From the NCBI RefSeq assembly GCF_014529535.1, contig NW_023503373.1, forward strand, positions 868,001 to 932,000: a stretch of DNA of 64,000 nt, in the 5' to 3' direction. Position 1 is the first letter of the stretch; each line of letters opens with the position of its first letter. The DNA is from Bradysia coprophila (taxonomy: Eukaryota; Arthropoda; Insecta; Diptera; Sciaridae). The translations under genes were made by a program, and so were the position numbers. Below, in pieces: positions 48,012 through 57,993 of the stretch. The notes under the pieces were generated by a model. The model ran no database searches, was not told the DNA's origin, and saw only the letters and a program-made list of their open reading frames with translations.

Positions 48012-51000
48012 ACAAGGCATCAGAACAGTCGGAGCGTTTGCTGCGACTTAGCCCCGTACGACCCGTAATCCTATTTCGTCCGTGAACATAATACGTCCGT
48101 AGCCGTAATACGCCCGGAACCCTAATACGTCTACAACCCTCTAATGCGTCTGTTACCAAAATGCAAGTCAAGTTGGGCATGGTCAAATTTACTGAAAGTG
48201 TTCATTTTTTAAATTGCGCATAGCGCAATTACGAAAGCCCGTACGAAGTACCTCTCAAATAAAACCAACAATTTACGACATTATTTTATAAACCCAAAAT
48301 TTTTTGCCAACTTTTCATTGGGTATTCAATTACCTCTCAAATGAAACAAAAACTAGCAAAATCGGATGAGGTTTACTCGATTTATGTGCAAAAAACACTT
48401 AGGGCCGAGTAGCGGCCTTAGTCCTAGGGCCCAAATTTGAAACTTTTTTTGCCATCATTCTATTCGGCATTCAATTATCTCTCAAACGAAAGAAAAACTA
48501 GCAAAATCGGATGTGATTTACTCGATTTATGTGCAAAAAATACTTAGGGCCGAGTAGCGGCCTTAGTCCAAGGGCCCAAATTTGAAACTTTTTTTCGCCA
48601 CGTTCTTTTCGGTATTCAATTACCTTCCATAAAAAACTAAATCTAGCAAAATCGGATGAGATTTACTCGATTTATGTGCAAAAACCATTAGGGCCGAGAA
48701 GCGGCCTTAGTCCAAGGGCCCAAATTTGAAACTTTTTTTGCCATCATTCTATTCGGCATTCAATTATCTCTCAAATGAAACAAAAACTAGCAAAATCGGA
48801 TGAGATTTACTCGATTTATGTGCAAAAATACTTAGGGCCGAGTAGCGGCCTTAGTCCAAGGGCCCAAATTAGAAACTTTTTTTCGCCACGTTCTTTTCGG
48901 TATTCAATTACCTTCCGGATGAGTTTTACTCGATTTATGTGCAAAAAAACACTTAGGGCCGAGTAGCGGCCTTAGTCCAAGGGCCCAAATTTGAAACTTT
49001 TTTTTGCCATCATTCTATTCGGCATTCAATTATCTCTCAAACGAAACAAAAACTAGCAAAATCGGATGAGATTTACTCGATTTATGTGCAAAAAAACACT
49101 TAGGGCCGAGTAGCGGCCTTAGTCCAAGGGCCCAAATTTGAAACTTTTTTGCCATCATTCTATTCGGCATTCAATTATCTCTCAAATGAAACAAAAACTA
49201 GCAAAATCGAATGAGATTTACTCGATTTATGTGCAAAAAACACTTAGGGCCGAATAGCGGCCTTAGTCCAAGGGCCCAAATTTGAAACTTTTTTCGCCAC
49301 GTTATTTTCGGTATTCAATTACCTTCCATAAAAAACTAAATCTAGCAAAATCGGATGAGATTTACTCGATTTATGTGCAAAAAACACTTAGGGTCGAGTA
49401 ACGACCTTTGAGCCCTTCCAACAAGCCCGCGTTGCATCTTACCCAAAAACAATGTTCAGCAACTTTGTTCTACTCGTCAATTCCTTTCATTTGAAGGAAG
49501 GGCCGACCGTACCATGCCCATTTTCGAACTTGACCTTACTTTTGTCGATACCAATCGGGAAAAAAAGAATTTTGAAAAAAGGTTGTGATTTACTCAAGCT
49601 AGAGGGGTCACGGACGGACGGACGGACGGACATTTTTTTTATTGCGGATTCGTCATCTATGAACATAACCAAATGCCTTGCCCTTACTGTCTGCTTCCAA
49701 TTCGACGTGTTACAAACGGCATATTAATCTTATAAGCCCGCAGTACTTCGTACGGGGCTAAAAATGTCCGTCCGTCCGTCCGTCTGTGACCCCTCTAGCT
49801 TGAGCAAATCACAACCTTTTTTCAAAATTCTTTTTTTCCCCGATTGGTATCGACAAAAGTAAGGTCAAGTTCGAAAATGGGCATGGTAGGGTCGGCCCTT
49901 CCAGAGCTAGGGCCCTATAGGTGTTTTTCAGTCTTTCGACGGTATCTACCGAAATACGCACGCAACAGCTGCTTGTGATATACCAAATGAAAGGTATTGA
50001 CGAGTAGAACAAAGTTGCTTAATATTGTTTTTGGGTAAGATGCAACGTGGGCTTGTTGGGAGAGCTCAAAGGTCTTTACTCGGCCCTAAGTGTTTTTTGC
50101 ACATAAATCGAGTAAATCTCATCCGATTTTGCTAGATTTAGGTTTTTATGGATGGTAATTGAATACCGAAAAGAACGTGGCAAAAAAAGTTTCAAATTTG
50201 GGCCCTTGGACTAAGGCCGCTACTCGGCCCTAAGTGTTTTTTGCACATAAATCGAGTAAATCACATCCGATTTTGCTAAATTTAGTTTTTTATGGAAGGT
50301 AATTGAATACCGAAAATAACGTGTCGAAAAAAGTTTCAAATTTGGGCCCTTGGACTAAGGCCGCTACTCGGCCCTAAGTGTTTTTTGCACATAAATCGAG
50401 TAAATCTCATCTGATTTTGCTAGTTTTTGTTTCATTTGAGAGATAATTGAATGCCGAATAGAATGATGGCAAAAAAAGTTTCAAATTTGGGCCCTTGCAC
50501 TAAGGCCGCTACTCGGCCCTAAGTGTTTTTTGCACATAAATCGAGTAAATCTCATCCGATTTTGCTAGTTTTTGTTTCGTTTGAGAGATAATTGAATACC
50601 GAAAATAACGTGGCGAAAAAAGTTTCAAATTTGGGCCCTTGGACTAAGGCCGCTACTCGGCCCTAAGTGTTTTTTGCACATAAATCGAGTAAATCTCATC
50701 TGATTTTGCTAGTTTTTGTTTCATTTCAGAGATAATTGAATGCCGAATAGAATGATGGCGAAAAAAGTTTCAAATTTGGGCCCTTGGACTAAGGCCGCTA
50801 CTCGGCCCTAAGTGTTTTTTGCACATAAATCGAGTAAATCTCATCCGATTTTGCTAGTTTTTGTTTCATTTGAGAGGTAATTGAATACCCAATGGAAAGT
50901 TGGCAAACATTTTTTGGGTTTCTAAAATAATGTCGTGAATTGTTGGTTTTTTTTAGAGGTACTTCGTACGGGCTTTCGTAATTGCGCTATGCCAAATTTG

Positions 51001-51172
51001 ACCATGCCCAACTTGACTCGCATTTTGGTAACAGACGCATTAGAGGGTTGTAGACGTATTAGGGTTACGGGCGTATTAGGGCTACGGACTTATTATGGTT
51101 ACGGACGAAATAGGATTACGGGTCGTACGGGGCTAAGTCGCAGCAAACGCTCCGACTGTTCTGATGCCTTGT
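48012..51172. mobile_element. 3.2 kb giant fold-back made of ~145-bp tandem repeats
   Basis: Outer ends CAAGGCATCAGAACAGTCGG (left) and its reverse complement (right, to about 51172). Left arm: about eight units at 48250-49430, spaced roughly 143-147 bp (one unit is ~120 bp). Each holds CTCGATTTATGTGCAAAAAA, GGGCCGAGTAGCGGCCTTAG and GGGCCCAAATTTGAAACTTT. Right arm: about six units inverted at 50060-50900. Between them a second inverted pair (49497-49640 against 49760-49915) with GGACGGACGGACGG tracts encloses a ~120-bp centre. The centre carries TTCGTCATCTATGAACATA and TACTTCGTACGGGGCT, linking it to the AGCCCCGTACGAA family. Confidence 0.88.
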
Positions 51173-51745
51173 TTGTTTTGTTTTTAGGTTGGTAGTAGTG
51201 GTGAAAGTACATAGAAAAATCCAAGGTTCTGAAAGAACGGGTTAAGCACATTCGAGTTGATCCCGAAGGCGGTGTAATCAAAATTTACCTGTAGCGCCAG
51301 CTAGGTTTGGAAAATTTTATATGATGATTTAAGTCTAACAAAAAAAAAATTGTTTTCAAGTCGCAAAAGCGGCAAATTATTTAAATTCCTGCAAATGCAG
51401 CAAAAAGTTTTAGACGTTTTTTTTAGAGCAATTCAACGCTTTTATTTTCCTTGACTTCAAATACATACATTTCACGGTTACTAAAAGTGTTTCATTCAAT
51501 TTTCCATTAGCATTTTCTATGTTAACTGTTTTCCTAAAAAGCATTTCAAAAAGTTTCTCTCTTTGCGAAGTTGACTGTGTTGAGTTTGTACACAATTTTT
51601 GGCATGCGATCGTACTGCCACTCGTCAACCGTAGATTCAAGCCACAAAACCCAAATATAACGTGAATATAGTCTTTAATTTGTATTGGGAAATTTTACAA
51701 AATAAAAATTCCAATTCAGAATTTTTCAATTAAAAATACTTAAAA

Positions 51746-51764
51746 TTTATTTGCAATGTTTATT
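51746..51764 (-). terminator. Polyadenylation signals of the mucin gene
   Basis: Two AATAAA motifs on the minus strand (51746-51751 and 51759-51764), 135-150 bp past the mucin stop codon. Confidence 0.65.
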
Positions 51765-51898
51765 TTGAGAATACCTTCACATTTGATCGTTTAATAATGT
51801 TCATTTTTAACAAATTTTAAGAAATCCAACAAAAATACGATGGTATTGTTTACAAAGGATTCTATCAATCGATTCATTAGGGTACATTAGTCTTCTTT

Positions 51899-53456
51899 TT
51901 AACAAGGGCAAGGTGTAGTACAAGGGCATTCAGTGGTTGGGCATTTAGTTGTTGGGCATTCAGTTGTGGGGCATTCAGTTGTGGTTGGGCATTCAGTTGT
52001 GGGGCATTCAGTTGTGGGGCATTCAGTTGTTGGGCATTCAGTTGTGGTTGGACATTCAGTTGTGGGGCATTCAGTTGTGGTGCATTTAGTTGTGGTTGGA
52101 CATGTAGTTGTGGTGCATGGAGTTGTGGTGGGGCATTCAGTTGTGGTGCATTTAGTTGTGGTTGGACATGTAGTTGTGGTGCATGGAGTTGTGGTGGGGC
52201 ATTCAGTTGTGGTGCATTTAGTTGTGGTTGGACATGTAGTTGTGGTGCATGGAGTTGTGGTGGGGCATTCAGTTGTGGTGCATTTAGTTGTGGTTGGGCA
52301 TGTAGTTGTGGTGCATGGAGTTGTGGTTGGGCATGTAGTTGTCGTGCATGGAGTTGGAGTGGTACACGTAGTTGTTGTACATTTAGTTGTTGTACACGTT
52401 GTTGTTGTGCATGGAGTTGGGGTGGTACATGTAGTTGTTGTACATTTAGTTGTTGTGCACGTAGTTGTGGTGCATGGAGTTGGAGTGGTGCAAGTAGTTG
52501 TTGTACATGGTGTTGGAGTGGTACAAGTAGTTGTCGTACATGGAGTTGGTGTGGTGCATGTAGTTGTCGTACATGGAGTTGGTGTGGTGCATGTAGTTGT
52601 CGTACATGGAGTTGGTGTGGTACATGTTGTTGTCGTACATTTAGTTGTTGTGCATGTAGTTGTGGTGCATGGAGTTGGTGTAGTGCATGTAGTTGTGGTG
52701 CATGGAGTTGGAGTGGTACAAGTTGTTGTGGTACATGGCGTTGGCGTAGTACATTTAGTTGTAGTGCATGTAGTTGTGGTGCATTTAGTTGTTGTGCATG
52801 TCGTTGTGGTGCATGGAGTTGGGGTAGTACATGTAGTTGTGGTGCATGGAGTTGGAGTGGTGCACGTTGTTGTGGTACATGGCGTTGGCGTAGTACATTT
52901 AGTTGTAGTGCATGTAGTTGTGGTACATGGCGTTGGCGTAGTACATTTAGTTGTAGTGCATGTAGTTGTGGTGCATTTAGTTGTTGTGCATGGAGTTGGG
53001 GTAGTGCATGGAGGTGGGTCTGGGCAAGGACAATCTGTTGTCGTTGGGCAAGGGCAAGGTGTCGTTACGTCAGGACAACCGCATCTTCCAGTTGGCCTGT
53101 GACAGAGCTAAGCATGTTTAAAAAAAAAAAAATTAACTAACACTAACCCCAAGGACGCTAATAACGTTGATTACATACCAATAAAATCGGATCAAAGAGT
53201 TCACCATCATCACACTGGTATTCCTCGAGTAATCTCAGTTCATTGCATCGAAAATATTTCGATGGTGCAAGTCGATTCGCGAAAACGGAATTGGTTTGAA
53301 TTTGATGTGGACAACGTATGTTCGCAGCTGATACAAAGCCAATAGCCAATAAGAAAATTAGAGCTACAAAAACATAACATTTTAATAATCAATTGCACTT
53401 CACAAAATTTAGTCAAAATATTTTCTTGTTAAATAAAAACTTTATTCACCCTTCAT
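51899..53456 (-). CDS. Secreted peritrophin-like mucin: CBM14 domain plus Cys/Thr repeats (3 exons, 466 aa)
   Basis: Exons on the minus strand: 53456-53450 (ATG AAG G only), 53363-53179 and 53107-51899. Phases join to MKALIFLLAIGFVSA, a clear signal peptide. One chitin-binding type-2 (CBM14) domain follows (about 18-72; SKYFRCNELRLLEEYQCDDG, FDPILLLCHRP). The remaining ~390 residues are Thr/Pro-rich and divided by cysteine every 4-8 residues (CTTTK, CTTPTP, CTTTT, CPTTE), ending CPCTTPCPC. Such proteins are secreted and bind chitin in the peritrophic matrix or cuticle, with Thr as likely O-glycosylation sites. The position normally holding the second CBM14 cysteine is Pro (APSKYF). The minus-strand reading is open throughout. 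Conserved gut expression is inferred, not shown. Confidence 0.88.
51933..52990. repeat. Minisatellite coding for the mucin repeats
   Basis: Variants of GGTGCATGGAGTTGTGGT, GTGCATTTAGTTGT and GGACATGTAGTTGTGG repeat in multiples of three bases. Several higher-order blocks of ~60-66 bp are nearly identical (52080-52320). This suggests recent unequal exchange or slippage that keeps frame. Confidence 0.92.
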
Positions 53457-53514
53457 ATTTTTCTTCAACTCCGTATTTTAGTTGCTTCTTAAATGGTATT
53501 TCAAACCAAACTGC

Positions 53515-53544
53515 TGAGTGATGCTTGTTATTATTCTTTTTATA
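53515..53544 (-). promoter_or_regulatory. Core promoter of the mucin gene: TATA box and initiator
   Basis: On the minus strand TATAAAAA starts at 53544, and an arthropod initiator (TCAGC) places the start site at 53515. The 29-nt spacing is canonical. The 5' UTR would be 59 nt. TGATAAG and GATAAG sites at about 53574-53580 and 53611-53616 match GATA-factor sites. Confidence 0.7.
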
Positions 53545-53616
53545 AGAATACGAAAAGTACTTTCTTTGATAATCTTATCAACGATTGTCCATTTACCTCA
53601 TTTCAATTAAGATAAG

Positions 53617-54503
53617 TTAATTAATTGAAAGAAAATTATTCGTTTCGAAGATATCAATCTCGATAAACATGAAATGTATACCAATACGATTTCCGCAAAT
53701 TACAAAATTGAATATTTTCATGTCCATATGACGCTTTTCCGACTGGCAGTGTGTAAGAATCGTATTCTTTATCGTCGTAGTAAATCGGTCGGTATTACTG
53801 TTCAGATCGAAATCAATGGCCATAGCAACGCCACACCGTACACGAAGAACTCGTATCAACATCAGTTCATCGTATCCTTTAGTTGTAGCAAGTTGGCGGT
53901 GTTTTTTTTACTCAATTGAAACTTTAAGATCAAATTAAGTTTAGGAAAATAAAAAAAAGTCGCAAGCTCAAATGATAGTAGAGATAGTTGAGGCCATTCA
54001 AGTCTAACTTGAAGACGGTATATGCTAAATAATTAGATAACCGATTAAAACATAATCCCAATCGTCAAAACAAGCATTTTGGAAAAAGGTGGACACGCTA
54101 TTTTATCACATACGCGCGGTGTTCGGATGTCAAAATTACTCAACTAGTAGTTTAATTCAAAAATTACACTTCAGGTCTATGTTGTTGTCTCGTTTTCGCT
54201 TATGTGATATAATAGAGTACACACTTGTCACTATCAGTCTCGGCAAGCATCGACTTCTTCGTGACAAGTGTGTAATATATATTATGTGCCGAGAACAGAT
54301 ATATAAAGATAAACCGGCTTACACTAGAGTTTTGGTTTGCGAAACTGATGACAGTGCAGCACAGTACAGTGGATTACTTTGACCATTTTGTGTGCAAACT
54401 AACCTCACAAAAGTGGAATATAATTTAAATTTCTGATAAATACAAAAACAAATTTTAGCGTTTTTTGGAAAAATTCATTGCTTGTATTTTCCTTCAATAA
54501 TAA
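53617..54503. other. Intergenic DNA upstream of the mucin gene
   Basis: No gene found. A 12-bp perfect inverted pair (CACACTTGTCAC at 54220-54231, GTGACAAGTGTG at 54261-54272) forms a small hairpin. Confidence 0.5.
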
Positions 54504-55777
54504 CCCAAGTAGCATTTAACGGTTAAAATTCGGTTGTACAACTGTTATTACACCGCGGTTATAAATTATTTGAAGATAACCCAAAATAACTAATTAGTTG
54601 TCGCAACGTTGCTACAACGTTGCAATAACGGTTGTACAACGGTTTTTGCCCAGTTGCGAAAGTTGTAAGATTCTAGTAACGAATTGGTTGTAAGACGGTT
54701 ATACAACGAATTGGTTAAAGTTGTGAAACGGTTGTATAACCGACGTAGGACTTATAAATCACATTTGAAAATTCGATACCGTCTTACTTATTAGTTGTAC
54801 TACCGTTTCACAACTTTTTCGTTTATCATTATTTTCAGCTTATAGCTACACTTTCCAGAACACGTTTTATCTGGAAAATTGTATGTGCAATATTCGTAAA
54901 GATGTTTTTATGCACAGCAATTCAACTGATTTTTTTTAAAATTATTTATTATCATTCATCATTTGGTGCGTAACTAAAGTAAGAGGCACGGTGAACTGTT
55001 CTTATTTTATTCACGGTTCGATTTTAGTCAACAATTCAGTCAGTCACACGTTTTTCCACTCGTTTTTCTACATCTTTGATAATTAGCACCGTATTGTCTT
55101 AATGCCAATTCAACAAAGTTTTATCCATCAATTTCACTTTTATTGTAAGATACTGTTATCGACCCTAACTCCTATCAAGAGACCTAACAAGACATAAGAA
55201 ACCTAACTTCGAAAACAGCAACAAACAAAACTAGTGAAATTGATCAATAAAATGTTGATTTACGAATTGGCAATAAGTTAGAAAAATACGACAATTCACA
55301 AAGTATTAACAATTTTCAGCACAAACATTCTTGAAATTTCATTGTTTCACATAGTGACTCAAAACTGAAACACTATTTAGCACATTTTACACATAAAAAG
55401 TCTCTCATAGATAGTTATATATTCCGAGCGACTTTTTAGCATGACATCTTGATTCCAACTGACGCAAAATTGAAAATGCATCAGCTGCTCAACCGTTTTA
55501 CGACGAATTAGTGAAAGAGATTTCTTCAACTTATTGATTGCATAGCGGTTAATTGACGAATAAGTTTTTGGCAAAAATTGTTGATTCACTTATTCGTTTA
55601 TTAACGGTTGTACCACTAATTCGTTAAAAATTGAATGATAACGAATTAGTTGTGAAACGGTTATATAACGAATAAGTTATTTTGAGCATAACTTATTCGT
55701 TACATAACCGTTGGACAACGAAAAAGTTTGCAACGAATAAGTCATTTTCTAACCGCGGTTATGAAATGCTACTTGGG
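54504..55777. mobile_element. 1.27 kb inverted-repeat element with CCCAAGTAGCA ends
   Basis: Left end CCCAAGTAGCATTTAACGG and right end ATGAAATGCTACTTGGG. Both sub-terminal regions carry CCGCGGTTAT and many short repeats of the type AACGGTTGTACAAC and CGAATTAGTTGT in both orientations. No coding capacity. No certain target duplication (AA on both sides only). Confidence 0.75.
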
Positions 55778-55822
55778 AAACATTTCTCGGTTACGAAAAC
55801 TGTTTAATTCAATTTTTGCCTG

Positions 55823-55855
55823 CATCTGCATGACCTCCCCAAGTATACAGCCTTG
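55823..55855. mobile_element. Solitary end of the CAAGGCTG MITE family
   Basis: TGCATGACCTCCCC followed by AAGTATACAGCCTTG matches the right end of the 227-bp MITE. The rest is missing. Confidence 0.6.
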
Positions 55856-56085
55856 AGTTTCCACACAAATTTGTGGAATGCGAGCGCACTGCCAGTGGTC
55901 AAAATTTACCAATACTTTGACTGTCTTTTTTTTAACTTTAATGACTTTTTTGAATCGATCGATTTTGAATTGTTCAATTTTTTGAGATTTTATTTTAACT
56001 TTAGCTATTTTTTTTACTTTTTCTTGAACTTTGTGAGACTTGATTACAGTTGGTTCATTCTAAAAAACACATTTGCCAGTTTTTC

Positions 56086-56548
56086 CAAGGCTGTAAACTT
56101 TGGAGAGGTCACCCAGATACAGATACGCGGATGACACCAAGGCTGTATACTTTGAGGTGGTCACGCAGACCGCCATTTTATATGATACGCGGGAACACAC
56201 CACTTCTGATGATTTTGCATGTAAAAAAATTCACCACATCATCAAGACGACGAGAATTATCAGAGTAGGTGAATTTTTGTATGAAATCGGCCATTTTATC
56301 ATCAACTGTGGTGTGTAACCCGCGTATCTGTATCTGCGTGACCTCCCCAAAGTACACAGCCTTGGATGACACACCACACTTGATGATAACATGGCGGATT
56401 TCATACAAAAATTCACCTACTGTGATGATTGTCATCGCCGTGATGATGTGGTGAATTTTTGTTGTATGTAAAATCATCAGACGTGGTGTGTTCCCGTGTA
56501 TCTAATAAAATGGCGGTCTCCGTGACCTCCCCAAATTTTACAGTCTTG
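56086..56548. mobile_element. Older hAT-type MITE interrupted by a younger copy
   Basis: Left part 56086-56137 (CAAGGCTGTAAACTTTGG to GATGACAC) and right part 56365-56548 (GATGACAC to ATTTTACAGTCTTG) together make a ~228-bp element. Its own flanks AGTTTTTC (56078-56085) and AGTTTTTT (56549-56556) match at 7 of 8 positions. Confidence 0.85.
56138..56364. mobile_element. 227-bp hAT-type MITE nested in the older copy
   Basis: Same length and ends as 46771-46997. The perfect 8-bp target duplication GATGACAC is at 56130-56137 and 56365-56372. Confidence 0.93.
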
Positions 56549-56829
56549 AGTTTTTTAAGAGTTTCAGAAGTCAGATGTTATGTGCAAAATATCATAGAAA
56601 TTTTAATTTTCTATTACATTTAAAAAACAGTAAATTTTACAAAATTCAATACCCGTTGGGCTTATGGAAACCGAATTATCATAACTATAATGTTAAATGT
56701 TTGTGTATTTGTCCAGACGAAAAGTCCTAGAGACTTGAAACTTGACATGCTGACTACTTAGAAAAAGTTGGAAAAACGAAAAAAAAGGCTCCAAAAAAAA
56801 ATTACAATAAATAAAAATCATCAATTCTA

Positions 56830-57118
56830 TTACGTCCCAAGGTCCCTAAAATACAACTAGAATTTCTTCGTTGAATCGCAATAGAAACCTTCTGTAGCAG
56901 GTAGTCCATAGAGCGCGGTTTCCCAGAAGCCTTTTGCATTAATGATCCCAATTTCTTTATAAATGTCTTTGTCTTTGACCCATGCTACCTAGTGATTCAA
57001 AAGCAATAGGTGTGAATAAATAATTATCTTTTAAACAAATGTAATGATTGTGCTTAAATCTTTCGGCATTATCAGCAATCGAACAAGCTTTTTTGGATGA
57101 CTGATTAACATAAGAAGG
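56830..57118 (-). pseudogene. Decayed reverse-transcriptase-type retroelement fragment
   Basis: On the minus strand the frames read SYVNQSSKKACSIADNAE, then LFTPIAFESLG and, after a one-base frameshift near 56965-56980, FIKKLGSLMQKASG, PRSMDYLLQKVSIAIQRR and SCILGTLG. This order (FxPxAFExxG, FIKKxG, RSxxxLxQxxSIAIQRxN) is the familiar C-terminal tail of retroelement polyprotein copies in animal genomes. No catalytic RT motifs are present in the window, so this is only a 3' remnant. Confidence 0.65.
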
Positions 57119-57551
57119 GGTGGATCTCTAATGGTTACATCCCACAAAATAGGTGGACAGCTAGGTGGACTCCATGGAATTGGAGTAATAAAAAAACGCG
57201 TTTTTTATTGAGTTATCTGACGCGTGAAATTGTTTTTGCCTGTTTCCGCGTTTTTTTTAAATAAGATTCGTAACTAAATAATCAGCAAAACGAAAATACG
57301 TGTAATTTCAAAGCACCTAGCAGGGTAATAGAGGTTTTTACACGTCAAATAGAGTAGTTTTTTGATACCAATAGTACCATTAGCAGCCTTAATGGTAATT
57401 TTGCATTGACATTATGAAAAAAAAGGTATGGAAATATTCGCATACTTCGATTAAAGTACTACTTTATTTTTTTCTATTACCCTGCTAGATGCTTTGGTAA
57501 TTTGTTTCAATATTTTAGCGAATAGTATAATTTTCAAACAGCTAGCCAAGT

Positions 57552-57993
57552 CTTAGAGTAATCATAACTAGACAGTAAATTACGAACAAAATTAAGTATT
57601 TGTTTTCCCCACATGAAATACGTAATATTTGGTTGTGTGAGTCTTAACCTACTAAATTGGTAGACAAATTATCGCGAAAATTTTAAATGGTAATGACCAA
57701 AATTTTCAACACTAACATGTGTTAGTAAAAAAAATCTACATAAAATTTTGCGAAATGTGTATCTTACAGTCTGAGAAGTATAGATTTCGGGTTTTTTTTA
57801 GAGATTTCATCATTTCTCTAATTCTCTCAATTGCCATTTGAAATAACATGAGAAATGAGAGAATACAGAAAAACGATGAAAACGATGTTGTCTCTTAAAA
57901 TCCCGAAATCTATTTTTCTTCGATTGTACACATACTGGTGTCAGGACCAAATTTTATCGTACGAAATACTAGTCTAGGTATGATTAGCCTAAC
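57552..57993. mobile_element. 442-bp relative of the 1015-bp CTTAGAG element
   Basis: Left end CTTAGAGTAATCATAACTAGA; right end TCTAGGTATGATTAGCCTAA. Flanks AGCCAAGT and AGCTGAGT match at 6 of 8 positions, consistent with an aged 8-bp duplication. The interior shares GTTAAATTACGAACAAAATTA-like and TGAAATACGTAATATTTGGT-like sequence with 45619-46633. Confidence 0.75.

Noticed and set aside
48250-50900. CRISPR array interpretation of the regular repeats
   Set aside because: The units are ~145 bp, contiguous tandem copies without unique spacers, occur in inverted arms, and the genome is eukaryotic.
51933-53102. 389-codon plus-strand frame of Val/Gly/His repeats
   Set aside because: It is the antisense of the mucin repeats. 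The minus strand has the signal peptide, CBM14 domain, splice sites, promoter and polyadenylation signal; the plus frame has none of these.
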